A DNA stretch of 64,000 nucleotides from Candidatus Rickettsiella isopodorum (lineage in GTDB: Bacteria > Pseudomonadota > Gammaproteobacteria > Diplorickettsiales > Diplorickettsiaceae): assembly GCF_001881495.1 (NCBI RefSeq), contig NZ_LUKY01000033.1, forward strand, positions 496,001-560,000, given 5' to 3'. A program made the translations under genes and the position numbers. Positions 1 through 9,035 of the stretch are shown here, in pieces (position 1 is the stretch's first letter; each line of letters opens with the position of its first letter). The notes below the pieces were generated by a model, which searched no databases, was not told the DNA's origin, and saw only the letters and a list, made by a program, of their open reading frames with translations.

Positions 1-320
1 AACAACGATCTATTCCTTAACCAAGTACACAATTCTTCTGTATCTGGTGCATTTAAAATAGCTTGTAAATTATTTTTCGGATCTAAACTCACGCCAGTAT
101 AGACGACAGATAAAAGATGTAAATCATGATTACCTAATACAATGTGAGCATTCTTTAATTTTTTTATAAAACGAAGAACTTCCAATGATTTAGGTCCTCT
201 ATTCACAAGATCACCTGTAAACCATAAAGTATCATGATGGGGATCAAAGTTAATTTTATCTAACAATCGGATCAAAGAATCAAAACAACCCTGAATATCT
301 CCAATCGCATAGGTTGCCAT
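1..320 (-). CDS. apaH: Bis(5'-nucleosyl)-tetraphosphatase, symmetrical (partial, C-terminus outside window)
   Basis: The gene starts at 320 and runs off the left edge, so only about 106 N-terminal residues are seen. The start MATYAIGDIQGCFDSL, then a GDLVNRGPKSLEVLRF block and GNHDLHLL, are the metallophosphatase motifs (GD-x-G, GD-x-VNRG, GNHD) of the PPP-like ApaH family. ApaH hydrolyses Ap4A to two ADP in the cytoplasm and also removes Np4 caps from RNA. The upstream TraI_2-like gene ends only 8 bases before this start on the same strand, so the two are probably cotranscribed. Confidence 0.95.
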   Translation of the reverse strand, partial: MATYAIGDIQGCFDSLIRLLDKINFDPHHDTLWFTGDLVNRGPKSLEVLRFIKKLKNAHIVLGNHDLHLLSVVYTGVSLDPKNNLQAILNAPDTEELCTWLRNRSL

Positions 321-328
321 AGTAAAAA

Positions 329-1594
329 CTAACTAGTTAAATTGTGTGAAATAAAACTTTTTGTAGGACTTTTGGCAGAATCTAAATTAATAATTCTCTG
401 TATTGAAATATTCGATGTAATAAGAGAAATCAAACGAATATCTCCTTGTAAAACTCGTTGGAATGAATTTTTTTGGTTTTCCTGGGTAGTAGATATCCCA
501 CCTACTGTCCGGTATCTTTTACTTAAATCATCCAATCCAGACAAACCGCCAAAAGCCCTATAACGTTGATCTAGCTCACTAATAGGAATTTGATAAAGTT
601 TTGCAACATCAATAAACTGTTTCTCTATAACTTCTGGGTGTTTGTAATTTGGATTTATATTAGCAAATTCTTGAAAAAGAGCCGTAGATATAAATATTTT
701 TCCATCAGATATGCTTATTTTAGCAGTTTTTTCATTAATTAAAATTTTTCCATCTGCTAATTCTTTACGCAACCATTGTAAAAATGCCTCTCCACTCGGA
801 TCAGTTGCAGCTATTTGTGCAATTAATCGCGAATTTTCTATAAGTTCAATTTCTGCACGCGGAACCATAGACATAAATGACGTCATAGGAATTCGATCTT
901 CTTTACCAGATAATAAATAAAACCAGATTTCTAGTACTCTTAAATCACTTGCTATCCAATTAAAACCTTCTGTTTCTAAAGAAAGGTTGCTTACACTATC
1001 TAAAATCTGACGCGCCAACATAGGTGTTGTTGAATATTCTAAATTATCGTAATTTTCTTTTACATAATCGATTTTATAATAATGTCCTAAATCTAAGATC
1101 GAACCCGAAAAAGGATTCCATTTTTTAAGTGGATAGGATTTTTTATGATAAACCATTATAGAATATTTAACGGTAAGTTTACCAATATCTAAAAATAATG
1201 CCGCGGTAAATGTCGCATAAATCCATAAAGCATCACTATTACTAATATTAATGAAATCGCTTTCTTCTGGGAAAAAATATTTCAAACATAAAGAAAGTGT
1301 TCTTGCGCTTCGTTCCAGACCTCTTTCTAAAAAATTAATTTCCTGATTAAAAAATCCATACTGCATTAAAGGAATTGCCTGAACAAATTCAGCAAATTTC
1401 CTAATAATAGGTAAATATAAATAATTAAAACGGTTAGGTGGTTTAACGAGTAATTTTATAGTTTCAATTAATACCAAATTATTTTCTGTATTTAATAGGT
1501 CATCAGCTGTTTTAATAACATTCAGATCAGCTTGTGCTTTTTTAGGTTTATTGATTTTTTTAAAACCGGGCCGTAGGCCTTGGAACATTACCAT
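329..1594 (-). CDS. TraI_2 (MobH relaxase-like) domain protein, degenerate metal site
   Basis: A 421-residue protein resembling the TraI_2 N-terminal domain plus the TraI_2_C domain of relaxases from integrating conjugative elements. The block LPIIRKFAEFVQAIPL (61-76), the helix ending RGLERSARTLSL (91-102) and YATFTAALFLDIGK (126-139) follow the family. GEAFLQWLRKELADGKILIN and ALFQEFA match the C-terminal winged-helix part. In the family the central motif is HDIGK with several upstream histidines. Here it reads LDIGK and the upstream stretch (about 78-95) has no histidine, so HD-type metal binding looks lost. Near the C-terminus RYRAFGGLSG is echoed by RYRTVGGIST. No transfer genes surround it, and it is followed closely by apaH. 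It may be a domesticated remnant. Function unknown. Confidence 0.7.
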   Translation of the reverse strand: MVMFQGLRPGFKKINKPKKAQADLNVIKTADDLLNTENNLVLIETIKLLVKPPNRFNYLYLPIIRKFAEFVQAIPLMQYGFFNQEINFLERGLERSARTLSLCLKYFFPEESDFINISNSDALWIYATFTAALFLDIGKLTVKYSIMVYHKKSYPLKKWNPFSGSILDLGHYYKIDYVKENYDNLEYSTTPMLARQILDSVSNLSLETEGFNWIASDLRVLEIWFYLLSGKEDRIPMTSFMSMVPRAEIELIENSRLIAQIAATDPSGEAFLQWLRKELADGKILINEKTAKISISDGKIFISTALFQEFANINPNYKHPEVIEKQFIDVAKLYQIPISELDQRYRAFGGLSGLDDLSKRYRTVGGISTTQENQKNSFQRVLQGDIRLISLITSNISIQRIINLDSAKSPTKSFISHNLTS

Positions 1595-1848
1595 TTTTCA
1601 ATACCTTTAAAGTTGGCATATGCTTAATTAAATGACTAGAAATCAATAGAGTAAATCTATTAGTTAATTAAAAATTATTAAAATAGTTAATTTTAATCCT
1701 TAGTTAAAGAATAGTTATTCAGAAGTAGATTGAATAAATTTCTCATAAGCTGAGCTTAAACCTTATTTTATCCTATAAAAAAGATAAATTTCTATACAGT
1801 TTAGCATGGAACTGGCAAAATAATAGTACGATAACCCAGAGGTTTTTT

Positions 1849-2046
1849 ATGTCATTACCATTAAAACGCAGTCAAACTAAACGTTATTATGAAATTAGCC
1901 CTCAAAATCTTCCTCTATCATGTCCTTTAAAAAATAGCTCCTTATGGGATTCGCATCCTAGAGTCTATTTGCCTATTGCCAAAACTGGTCATGTTACTTG
2001 CCCTTATTGCGGAACCGAATATTTTTTGAAAAATAAAATTAGCTAG
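1849..2046 (+). CDS. Zinc-finger CHCC domain protein
   Basis: A 65-residue protein with the ligand pattern Cys25, His36, Cys51, Cys54 and the core HPRVYLPIAKTGHVTCPYCG. This is the zf-CHCC family, related to the mitochondrial complex I accessory subunit NDUFS6. Short bacterial members are common in proteobacteria but their role is not settled. The gene ends 6 bases before waaF on the same strand, so the two likely share a transcript. The start ATG follows the purine-rich stretch CCCAGAGG. Confidence 0.85.
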   Translation: MSLPLKRSQTKRYYEISPQNLPLSCPLKNSSLWDSHPRVYLPIAKTGHVTCPYCGTEYFLKNKIS

Positions 2047-2052
2047 CACTTT

Positions 2053-3114
2053 ATGAATGATCCTAAAAAAATTCTTATTACCAGCCCTGCATGGATAGGC
2101 GATATAGTCATTGTGCAGTCTTTACTTAAATATATAAAGCATCAAAACTCAGAGACAATAATCGATGTGTTAGCTCCTGCTTGGAGCCGTGAACTATATT
2201 CTGTTATGCCTGAAATTAATGAAATATTCACGATGCCTTTAGGTCACTCTCAATTTCAATTAAAAAAACGCTGGCAACTTGGAAAAGGATTACGAAATAA
2301 AAAATACCAACAGGCAATTATTCTTCCAAATTCATGGAAATCTGCCATTATTCCTTTTGCGGCCCGTATCCCTATAAGAACAGGTTGGGTCGGCGAAATG
2401 CGTTTTGGCTTATTAAATGATTGGCGTATTTTAAATAAAAAAAAATACCCTATGATGGTCCAGCGTTTTCTAATGTTAGGGAATACTAAAAGTCTAGCAA
2501 ATAAAACTTTGGATTGGCAAACTTTCCAACCTCATCTTGAAATTAACCCTAATTACGAGAGGGCAAAGCTTAAAAACTTATTCCAAATTGAAGAAAAAAA
2601 ACCTTTACTTATACTATGCCCAGGTGCCGCTTATGGTCCTGCTAAATGTTGGCCTGCAGAATATTTTGCAGAAGTCGCAAATCATAAAAAATCAAAAGCT
2701 TGGCAAATTGTATTACTCGGCTCTAAATCTGATGAACCTATGGGACATAGAATACAAAAACTAACTAAAAATGCTTGTATTAATCTCATTGGTAAAACAT
2801 CCTTAGTAGAAGCTTTAAATGTTTTATCTTTTGCTGCATTGGTTATTAGTAATGACTCTGGACTTATGCATTTAACCGCAGCATTAGGTCAGCCATTAAT
2901 TGCAATCTATGGTTCAAGTAGTCCAGAATTTACGCCTCCTTTATCGTTAAAAGCTAAAATAATCTACTTAAAACTTAGCTGTAGCCCTTGCTTTGAAAGA
3001 GAATGCCCTTTGATTCATTTCAATTGTTTAAAACAACTAACACCAGAAATTGTTCTAAAAGCTATCGATGATTTAATAAATAATGAAAAATTATTTACCG
3101 ATACAAAAACTTGA
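2053..3114 (+). CDS. waaF: Lipopolysaccharide heptosyltransferase II
   Basis: A 353-residue GT9-family glycosyltransferase. It has the N-terminal ITSPAWIGDIVIVQSLL motif of heptosyltransferases and a C-terminal nucleotide-sugar site (LCPGAAYGPAKCWPAEYFAE; later SNDSGLMHLTAALGQP). WaaF transfers the second L-glycero-D-manno-heptose from ADP-heptose to the LPS inner core on the cytoplasmic face of the inner membrane. The donor is made by HldE and HldD, encoded at 27849-30241. The last 24 bases overlap the 3' end of mnmE on the other strand. Confidence 0.93.
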   Translation: MNDPKKILITSPAWIGDIVIVQSLLKYIKHQNSETIIDVLAPAWSRELYSVMPEINEIFTMPLGHSQFQLKKRWQLGKGLRNKKYQQAIILPNSWKSAIIPFAARIPIRTGWVGEMRFGLLNDWRILNKKKYPMMVQRFLMLGNTKSLANKTLDWQTFQPHLEINPNYERAKLKNLFQIEEKKPLLILCPGAAYGPAKCWPAEYFAEVANHKKSKAWQIVLLGSKSDEPMGHRIQKLTKNACINLIGKTSLVEALNVLSFAALVISNDSGLMHLTAALGQPLIAIYGSSSPEFTPPLSLKAKIIYLKLSCSPCFERECPLIHFNCLKQLTPEIVLKAIDDLINNEKLFTDTKT

Positions 3115-4482
3115 AAAAATTTTTCCTAACAAATCATTCGTTGTAAATTGGCCGGTAATCTCTCCTAAATAATTTTGTGCTATAGATAAATCTTCAGCAA
3201 GCAGTTCTGAAAATTGATTTTCTTTTAATTTTTTTAATCCATTCGTTAAAGCAATTTCAGTTTGAGTTAAAGCCTCTAAATGTCTACGTCTAGCACTAAA
3301 ATTACCTTCAGGTGAAATGGTATAGCCTACACATTTTTTTAAGTGATTAAAAAGTAATGTTAAACCTTCACCTGTTTTTGCGGATAATTTAATAACATCA
3401 AAATCCATTTCTTTATCTATACTCGCTTTTTCTTGTTTAAGATCAATTTTATTTCTTATAATAATAATTCGTTTATCGTTAAAAAAATCTTTTAAAAAAG
3501 ACTGTTGTTCTTTCCAAAATTTTGAATCTCCAGTCGAAATTGTCGCATGATCAACGACCCATAAAATTAAATCTGCTTTAACTATTTCGGCTAGCGTTCT
3601 TTTAATCCCTTCTTTTTCAATCTCATCTGCGGTAATTCTTAATCCGGCAGTATCAACGACGTTAAGTAACAACCCTTCAATTTGAATCTTTTCTCTAATC
3701 ACATCGCGAGTAGTTCCAGCAAAAGAAGTCACAATTGAAGATTCTTGTGCACTTAATTTATTTAATAAGCTTGATTTTCCTGAATTTGGTGGGCCAACAA
3801 TAGCCAAGCTTAACCCTTCTTTCAATAAAGTACCTTGTTTAGCTAAATTTCTTATTTTTTGAATATCTGCTAAAATAGAATGTAATTTATTTACAATTTC
3901 AGTATCTTTTAAAAAATCTATATTTTCATCAGCAAAGTCTATCGCTGCTTCTAACCATGTTCTTAAGTCTATTAAGATCTCTCTCATCTGGTTAATGTGC
4001 TGCGAAAAATCTCCCTGTAGTGAACGCATCGCTGCACGTGCTGCTTGTTCTGATTCTGCATCAATTAAATCAGAAATAGCTTCCGCTTGTACAAGATCAA
4101 GCTTTGAATTTAAAAATGCTCGTTCGGTGAATTCTCCTGGTCTTGCCAATCGAGCGCCTAGCTGCATTACCCGCTTCAATAGGCAATCTACAATGACAGG
4201 CCCCCCATGACCTTGCAGCTCGAGAACATCTTCACCTGTAAAAGAATTTGGCGCAGGAAAATATAAAACAAGGCCTTCGTCGATAGTACTTCCATCTTCC
4301 GATAAAAATGAAAGATATTCTGCATATCTTTTTTTAGGCACATGCCCCAGTAATTGAGTAGCAATACGCTGAATATTGGAACCTGAAACACGAATGACAG
4401 CTATTCCTCCTCTGCCATGAGGAGTAGCAAGAGCAACAATAGTTTCGCTGTCTTGAGTTAAAATTGCTTCAAAATTACTCAC
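3091..4482 (-). CDS. mnmE: tRNA uridine-5-carboxymethylaminomethyl synthesis GTPase MnmE
   Basis: A 463-residue protein of normal family length. It has the N-terminal folate-binding domain (ATPHGRGGIAVIRVSG), a helical domain, an inserted G domain with Walker A at 230-237 (GPPNSGKS), DTAGLR and RNKID, and the C-terminal FCIGK with the conserved CxGK cysteine. With MnmG it modifies U34 of tRNAs reading two-fold degenerate codons. It is the last gene of the rpmH-rnpA-yidD-yidC-mnmE cluster, 16 bases after yidC, and meets waaF tail to tail with a 24-base overlap. Confidence 0.98.
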   Translation of the reverse strand: MSNFEAILTQDSETIVALATPHGRGGIAVIRVSGSNIQRIATQLLGHVPKKRYAEYLSFLSEDGSTIDEGLVLYFPAPNSFTGEDVLELQGHGGPVIVDCLLKRVMQLGARLARPGEFTERAFLNSKLDLVQAEAISDLIDAESEQAARAAMRSLQGDFSQHINQMREILIDLRTWLEAAIDFADENIDFLKDTEIVNKLHSILADIQKIRNLAKQGTLLKEGLSLAIVGPPNSGKSSLLNKLSAQESSIVTSFAGTTRDVIREKIQIEGLLLNVVDTAGLRITADEIEKEGIKRTLAEIVKADLILWVVDHATISTGDSKFWKEQQSFLKDFFNDKRIIIIRNKIDLKQEKASIDKEMDFDVIKLSAKTGEGLTLLFNHLKKCVGYTISPEGNFSARRRHLEALTQTEIALTNGLKKLKENQFSELLAEDLSIAQNYLGEITGQFTTNDLLGKIFSSFCIGK

Positions 4483-4498
4483 TCTCTTCTAATCACTG

Positions 4499-6133
4499 TT
4501 ATCGTTTTTTTTTTGATAGCTCAATGCTTACTCGACGCATAATAAACCATTGCTGTAAAATTGAAAGTGTATTATTCACAACCCAATACAACACTAATCC
4601 CGAAGGAAAATTCAAAAATAAAGCGGTAAAGAAAATAGGTAGAAACTGCATCACTTTAGCTTGTGTTGGGTCTGGCGGTGGTGGATTGAGGCGTTGTTGA
4701 ACAAACATAGTGATACCCATTAAAATAGGTAAAATATAGTAAGGATCTTTGGTCGATAAATCATGAATCCAGAGTATGAATGGCGCTTGTCGTAACTCGA
4801 CACTTTCTAAAAGCATCCAATACAGTGCAATAAACACTGGAATCTGCACCAATATAGGCAAGCATCCCCCTAAAGGATTCACTTTCTCGGTCTTATAGAG
4901 CTCCATGGTAACTTGAGTTAGCTTTTGTTTATCATCACTGTAGCGCTCTCTTAAGGCCTGTAGACGCGGTTGTAAGTTACGCATACTAGCCATGGAACGG
5001 TAACTTTTAGCTGATAAATGATAAAAAGCCAATTTGATTAATATCGTTACGATAACTATCGACCATCCCCAGTTTCCAACATAGTGATGGATGTGTTTTA
5101 GTAACCAAAAAAGTGCCATGGAAATGAACCATAAAATTCCATAATCCACAGTCAAATCCAAATGGGGAGCAGCCGCTTTTAAACGATCCATAATTTCAGG
5201 GCCTAGATAAAGCTTACTCTGACTGATAAATTCCATACCTGGCTGAACCTGAAAGGGCATACCTAACATACCCAGCGTATAAATATCTCCTTTTGCATAG
5301 CTATAGAAGTGAAATTCCTGTCCAACCGGCGGTATCCAAGCACTTAAAAAATAATGTTGTAACATAGCCACCCAACCATTTTGAGTAGCTAATGAGATAT
5401 TTCCTTGCCCAATTTTATCAAAACTAATCTTTTGATAAGGTTTATCTTGCGTAGAAATCGCCCCACCCGTATAAGAGCTAATATTAAATAAACTATGTGC
5501 TTGAGCAATTTTCTTTTGTTGAAATTGGATATAAAGTCGTCCTTCCCAAATAGAAGACGAATGATTCGATATTTGATAACTAACTGGGATTAAATAATCA
5601 TTTCTTTTAAATGTAAACTGCTTTTGAACCTGTGCTTTTCCACAAGTATTACAGATTAAATTAACTTTAAGCTCTGATTGCCCTGGATCTAAACTATAGT
5701 TATTTTTAGAGCTATAATATTGAAAAATCTGTTTTTTACCGGATAGTACTAATCCGTTTTGAGCAACGTAATAATTAGCTGGATCAGCGCTTAATAATTG
5801 AAATGGAGAGGAACTTACTTGATTAGGATGTTGTTGGTACTGTAAAAGATTAGCTTTGACAATGTTTCCTCCTAAAGTATCTATCCAAACATCAAGTACA
5901 TCGGTTTTCACATGGATAAAACGGTTTTGTTTTTCGTTTTTACTTGGAAGAGTTGTTTCAGCTAAAGGCACTGGTAGTTTTACTGTTTTATTATTATCAA
6001 GCAGCTCTTTTTTTATAAAATTTGCAGAACCTATTTCTTGACTATTAGGTGGGTATTCATTTTGCCATGCATTCCATAACATAAATGCTATTAAAAACAA
6101 AGCGCCTAATAAAAAAACACGGGCCAGTTCCAT
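4499..6133 (-). CDS. yidC: Membrane protein insertase YidC
   Basis: A 544-residue inner-membrane insertase. It has an N-terminal membrane anchor (ARVFLLGALFLIAFMLW), a large periplasmic beta-rich domain (about 55-330), and the conserved five-helix core. The core carries the coiled cytoplasmic hairpin MRNLQPRLQALRERY and the NPLGGCLPILVQIPVFIALY segment. The C-terminus is basic (RRVSIELSKKKR). It folds and inserts membrane proteins, alone or with Sec. F0 subunits c and a, encoded at 33197-34345, are classical clients. It lies 5 bases after yidD. Confidence 0.98.
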   Translation of the reverse strand: MELARVFLLGALFLIAFMLWNAWQNEYPPNSQEIGSANFIKKELLDNNKTVKLPVPLAETTLPSKNEKQNRFIHVKTDVLDVWIDTLGGNIVKANLLQYQQHPNQVSSSPFQLLSADPANYYVAQNGLVLSGKKQIFQYYSSKNNYSLDPGQSELKVNLICNTCGKAQVQKQFTFKRNDYLIPVSYQISNHSSSIWEGRLYIQFQQKKIAQAHSLFNISSYTGGAISTQDKPYQKISFDKIGQGNISLATQNGWVAMLQHYFLSAWIPPVGQEFHFYSYAKGDIYTLGMLGMPFQVQPGMEFISQSKLYLGPEIMDRLKAAAPHLDLTVDYGILWFISMALFWLLKHIHHYVGNWGWSIVIVTILIKLAFYHLSAKSYRSMASMRNLQPRLQALRERYSDDKQKLTQVTMELYKTEKVNPLGGCLPILVQIPVFIALYWMLLESVELRQAPFILWIHDLSTKDPYYILPILMGITMFVQQRLNPPPPDPTQAKVMQFLPIFFTALFLNFPSGLVLYWVVNNTLSILQQWFIMRRVSIELSKKKR

Positions 6134-6138
6134 ATAAA

Positions 6139-6405
6139 TTAACTCATTTTAGTTGGTAGTTTAGAAACAGGAAGTGGTGGGACAGGATCATATCCACCTA
6201 AATGCCAAGGATGGCAACATAATAATCGTCGTACAGTCAGGTACAGTCCTTTACAAGCACCATAGCGTCTAATTGCTATTTGGGCATATTTAGAGCAGCT
6301 TGGATAAAAACGACAATAGTGCCCTATTAAGGGACTAATAAGGTAACCGTAAACCTGCAATAAAAAGATCAGGCTCTTTTGTAATAAACTGCTAACCTTG
6401 ACCAT
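6139..6405 (-). CDS. yidD: Membrane protein insertion efficiency factor YidD
   Basis: An 88-residue member of the YidD (haemolytic domain) family. The signature is [17 protein letters not shown] followed by [24 protein letters not shown]. It is a small membrane-associated protein that helps YidC-dependent insertion. It overlaps the 3' end of rnpA by 37 bases and precedes yidC by 5, which is the usual rnpA-yidD-yidC arrangement. The overlap suggests coupled translation. Confidence 0.96.
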   Translation of the reverse strand: MVKVSSLLQKSLIFLLQVYGYLISPLIGHYCRFYPSCSKYAQIAIRRYGACKGLYLTVRRLLCCHPWHLGGYDPVPPLPVSKLPTKMS

Positions 6406-6731
6406 TGTTTATCTAAATCACACAACAAAACTTGATTATTATATAAAGATCGACTTGTGACTACTATGATAATATCCACATTAGGCAACTTATGCCGATT
6501 AAGCCGAAAACTCTCACGTATGAGGCGCTTAAGCCGATTCCTAGAGATCGCACTTGGAACTATCCTCTTTGCCACAGCTAACCCCAACCTAGCATAACCT
6601 AAGTCATTGAGCTTAGTATAAACAATTAAGCTACCTTGTTTCTGTTTATCCCCTAATCGAAAGGTCCGTTGAAAGTCTTCTGCTCGTTGAAGTCGTAATG
6701 ACTTAATGAAACCTTGGTTAATCTTTATCAA
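6369..6731 (-). CDS. rnpA: Ribonuclease P protein component
   Basis: A 120-residue basic protein with the RNR motif [25 protein letters not shown] helix (the reading around residues 63-83) and a [18 protein letters not shown] segment. It binds RNase P RNA and helps substrate binding during maturation of tRNA 5' ends. The gene lies 21 bases after rpmH and overlaps yidD. The M1 RNA gene (rnpB) is not in this window. Confidence 0.96.
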   Translation of the reverse strand: MIKINQGFIKSLRLQRAEDFQRTFRLGDKQKQGSLIVYTKLNDLGYARLGLAVAKRIVPSAISRNRLKRLIRESFRLNRHKLPNVDIIIVVTSRSLYNNQVLLCDLDKQWSRLAVYYKRA

Positions 6732-6752
6732 GTGAAGAAATAACCGAAAGAA

Positions 6753-6887
6753 CTAAGCAGTTAAGCGCAAGCGGCCCTTTGCACGACGTCGCTTAAGGAT
6801 TAAACGACCTTTTTTCGTAGCCATTCGGGCTCTAAATCCGTGTGTTCTCTTACGTTTAAGATTACTGGGTTGATATGTTCTTTTCAT
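6753..6887 (-). CDS. rpmH: 50S ribosomal protein L34
   Basis: A 44-residue protein beginning [18 protein letters not shown] and ending RLRLTA, an almost canonical L34 sequence. It is a component of the large ribosomal subunit. The gene is the first of the rpmH-rnpA-yidD-yidC-mnmE cluster and faces dnaA across the 785-base origin-like gap. A strong sigma-70-type promoter lies upstream at 6933-6961. Confidence 0.98.
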   Translation of the reverse strand: MKRTYQPSNLKRKRTHGFRARMATKKGRLILKRRRAKGRLRLTA

Positions 6888-6932
6888 AATTATAACTACC
6901 CCTAAGGGTCTTTTGTCTTTTAAAGATGACGT

Positions 6933-6961
6933 ATCTTAGGTGACCCTATTTAGATTGTCAA
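6933..6961 (-). promoter_or_regulatory. Sigma-70 type promoter of rpmH operon
   Basis: Reading the minus strand, TTGACA (6961-6956) is followed by a 17-base spacer and TAAGAT (6938-6933). The -35 is a perfect consensus and the -10 matches 4 of 6. It sits about 45 bases upstream of the rpmH start, as expected for a ribosomal protein promoter. The leader contains a small inverted repeat, ACCC-CTA-GGGT-like, near 6897-6909. Confidence 0.75.
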
Positions 6962-7338
6962 TTCTTAGTCCGTTTGTCGCTCTAAATATTTATTGGATCC
7001 TTAAAACCTGTTTAAATGATTGGTTGCTTTTGTATAAATCAAATAAATTGATATTTATTAGTCTATTTAGATTAACACATGTTGTTTGAAATTCTGTTAA
7101 ACCGATAAAAAATGAAAAGCTTCTTTTTTTAACTTATTACTTTTCACCCTATTATTATAATAAATTATTTTAAATAGATAGATGTGATAATAAAGCAAGG
7201 ATATTTCTGTTATTAACTATATTTTTATTAGATTTTTCATAGAGTTAACTACAAAAATAACCAAGGATAAGTTGGGAATAAATGTGTGCTACTACGTGTA
7301 GTTTTAATGGCGAGGAAAATCTCATTTTTTTTCAATAC

Positions 7339-7347
7339 TTATACACA
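7339..7347 (+). promoter_or_regulatory. DnaA box
   Basis: TTATACACA fits the TTATNCACA DnaA-box consensus with no mismatch. It lies 326 bases before the dnaA start in the origin candidate and could serve initiation, dnaA autoregulation, or both. Confidence 0.6.
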
Positions 7348-7672
7348 CAGGTTTGTTAGTTATTATTAACAGATATTTAAAATATAGAATTGGTGCAAAA
7401 AAATAGACGAGCGAAGCAATGTTGTAGAAGTTTAGAAATTGAATTGTTTATATAACTAGCAATTTTTGTTATTCAATAAGAAGCTTGTTTTTTATATAGA
7501 TAGTAATTTTAGAAAAAACTCTACATTGGTATGTCTATAAAAATTTTATTAGAAACTACTTGTAAATACCCAATATCTTTTTTTTAATGAGCTTAGGCTA
7601 GATAAGCTATAAGAATTATGATATGAACTTAGGTCGGTTAAACCTTTTATTTTATAGGATAGAGGAATTATT

Positions 7673-9025
7673 GTGGCAACCGCTTTAGCAACGTTCGTTT
7701 GGCAAAAATGTTTAGATCGACTTCAAGATCATATATCACTCCAAGATTTTAATACTTGGATACGACCGTTGCAGGCAGAGCAAAAAGAAGACCAACTTGT
7801 CCTATGGGCACCCAATCAATTTGTATTACATTGTGTAAATGAGAGATTTTTGGTTCATATTAATCAGATTTTAACTCAATTAGATGAAGCACCTCCAGAA
7901 GTTATATTAAGAGTCGGTAGTCGCAATAATCAGACATCTCAAATATCTCCGATAGTAAGAAATAATCAAGATCTTAAAGGAAAATCTAAGGTTGTTAAGG
8001 TTTCAGCAACACATATCAATTCAAATTTTACATTTATTAATTTTGTCGAAGGTAAATCTAATCAATTAGCGCGTGCAGCTTCTGTACAGGTTGGAGAAAA
8101 TCCTGGCGGTGCATACAATCCTTTATTACTGTATGGCGGGGTTGGATTAGGTAAAACTCATTTAATGCATGCAATTGGTAATGCTATTTTACTTAAAAAT
8201 CCACATGCAAAAGTGTTATATCTGCATTCTGAACGTTTTGTTGCTGATATGATTAGAGCTTTGCAAACTAATACAATTAATGATTTTAAAACTTATTATC
8301 GTTCGCTAGATGCCTTATTAATTGATGATATTCAATTTTTTGCAGGAAAAGATCGTTCTCAAGAGGAATTTTTTCATACATTTAATACCTTATTAGAAAG
8401 TCAACAGCAAATCGTATTAACGTGTGATCGATACCCTAAAGAAATGTCAGGAGTAGAAGAGCGATTAAAGTCACGTTTAGGTTGGGGTTTAACTGTTGCT
8501 ATTGAGCCTCCCGATCTTGAAACTCGAGTCGCTATTTTAATTAGTAAAGCTGAGCAAACTAAAATAAGTTTACCTCAGGAAGTTGCTTTTTTTATTGCTA
8601 AACGAATTCATTCCAATGTAAGAGAGCTTGAAGGTGTATTAAAAAGGGTAGTCGCTTATGCACAGTTTACAGGATTACAGATTACACTTGAGTTAGTGCG
8701 CGAAGCTATAAAAGACGTACTCGCTTTGCAAGATAAATTAGTCACAGTAGATAATATTATTAAAACAGTCGCTGAATATTATAAAATTAAAGTTTCTGAT
8801 TTACTTTCTAAACGGCGTACTTCTTCTTTGGCGCGGGCGCGTCAGATTGCTATGGCACTTGCAAAAGAATTAACAAATCACAGTTTACCTGAACTTGGCC
8901 GTGCTTTTGGTGGGCGCGATCATACAACGGTATTGCATGCATTCCGAAAAATACAAGAATTAAAAAAAACGAATACCGGTGTTGCAGAAGATTTTATCAA
9001 TTTATTGCGTACTTTATCGAGCTGA
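7673..9025 (+). CDS. dnaA: Chromosomal replication initiator protein DnaA
   Basis: A 450-residue DnaA. It has N-terminal domain I ([27 protein letters not shown]), a low-complexity linker (about 85-115), and AAA+ domain III with Walker A GGVGLGKT (155-162) and Walker [10 protein letters not shown]. Domain IV has the DNA-recognition motif [15 protein letters not shown]. It binds DnaA boxes and opens oriC. The start is GTG at 7673 with GAGGAA upstream, giving the expected [11 protein letters not shown]-terminus. dnaN follows 10 bases later. Confidence 0.98.
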   Translation: MATALATFVWQKCLDRLQDHISLQDFNTWIRPLQAEQKEDQLVLWAPNQFVLHCVNERFLVHINQILTQLDEAPPEVILRVGSRNNQTSQISPIVRNNQDLKGKSKVVKVSATHINSNFTFINFVEGKSNQLARAASVQVGENPGGAYNPLLLYGGVGLGKTHLMHAIGNAILLKNPHAKVLYLHSERFVADMIRALQTNTINDFKTYYRSLDALLIDDIQFFAGKDRSQEEFFHTFNTLLESQQQIVLTCDRYPKEMSGVEERLKSRLGWGLTVAIEPPDLETRVAILISKAEQTKISLPQEVAFFIAKRIHSNVRELEGVLKRVVAYAQFTGLQITLELVREAIKDVLALQDKLVTVDNIIKTVAEYYKIKVSDLLSKRRTSSLARARQIAMALAKELTNHSLPELGRAFGGRDHTTVLHAFRKIQELKKTNTGVAEDFINLLRTLSS

Positions 9026-9035
9026 GGAAGAAAAA

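Larger units (their letters stand above)
6888..7672. other. Candidate replication origin region (oriC) between rpmH and dnaA
   Basis: This 785-base gene-free, very AT-rich stretch lies between divergent rpmH and dnaA, where many gammaproteobacterial origins are found. One perfect DnaA-box match, TTATACACA, lies at 7339-7347. A one-mismatch reverse-strand box (TTATTCCCA) lies at 7273-7281. I see no dense cluster of DnaA boxes or GATC sites. The region also holds the rpmH promoter and must hold the dnaA promoter. Origin function is inferred from position, composition and the nearby parS site. Confidence 0.55.

Noticed and set aside
3995..4210. Plus-strand open frames inside mnmE and similar antisense frames within comM, acnB, typA and clpB
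   Set aside because: They are antisense to well-recognised genes, have no ribosome binding site and no family resemblance.
7273..7281. Possible second DnaA box in reverse orientation
   Set aside because: TTATTCCCA has one mismatch to TTATNCACA at a conserved position, so it is kept only as a weak near match.
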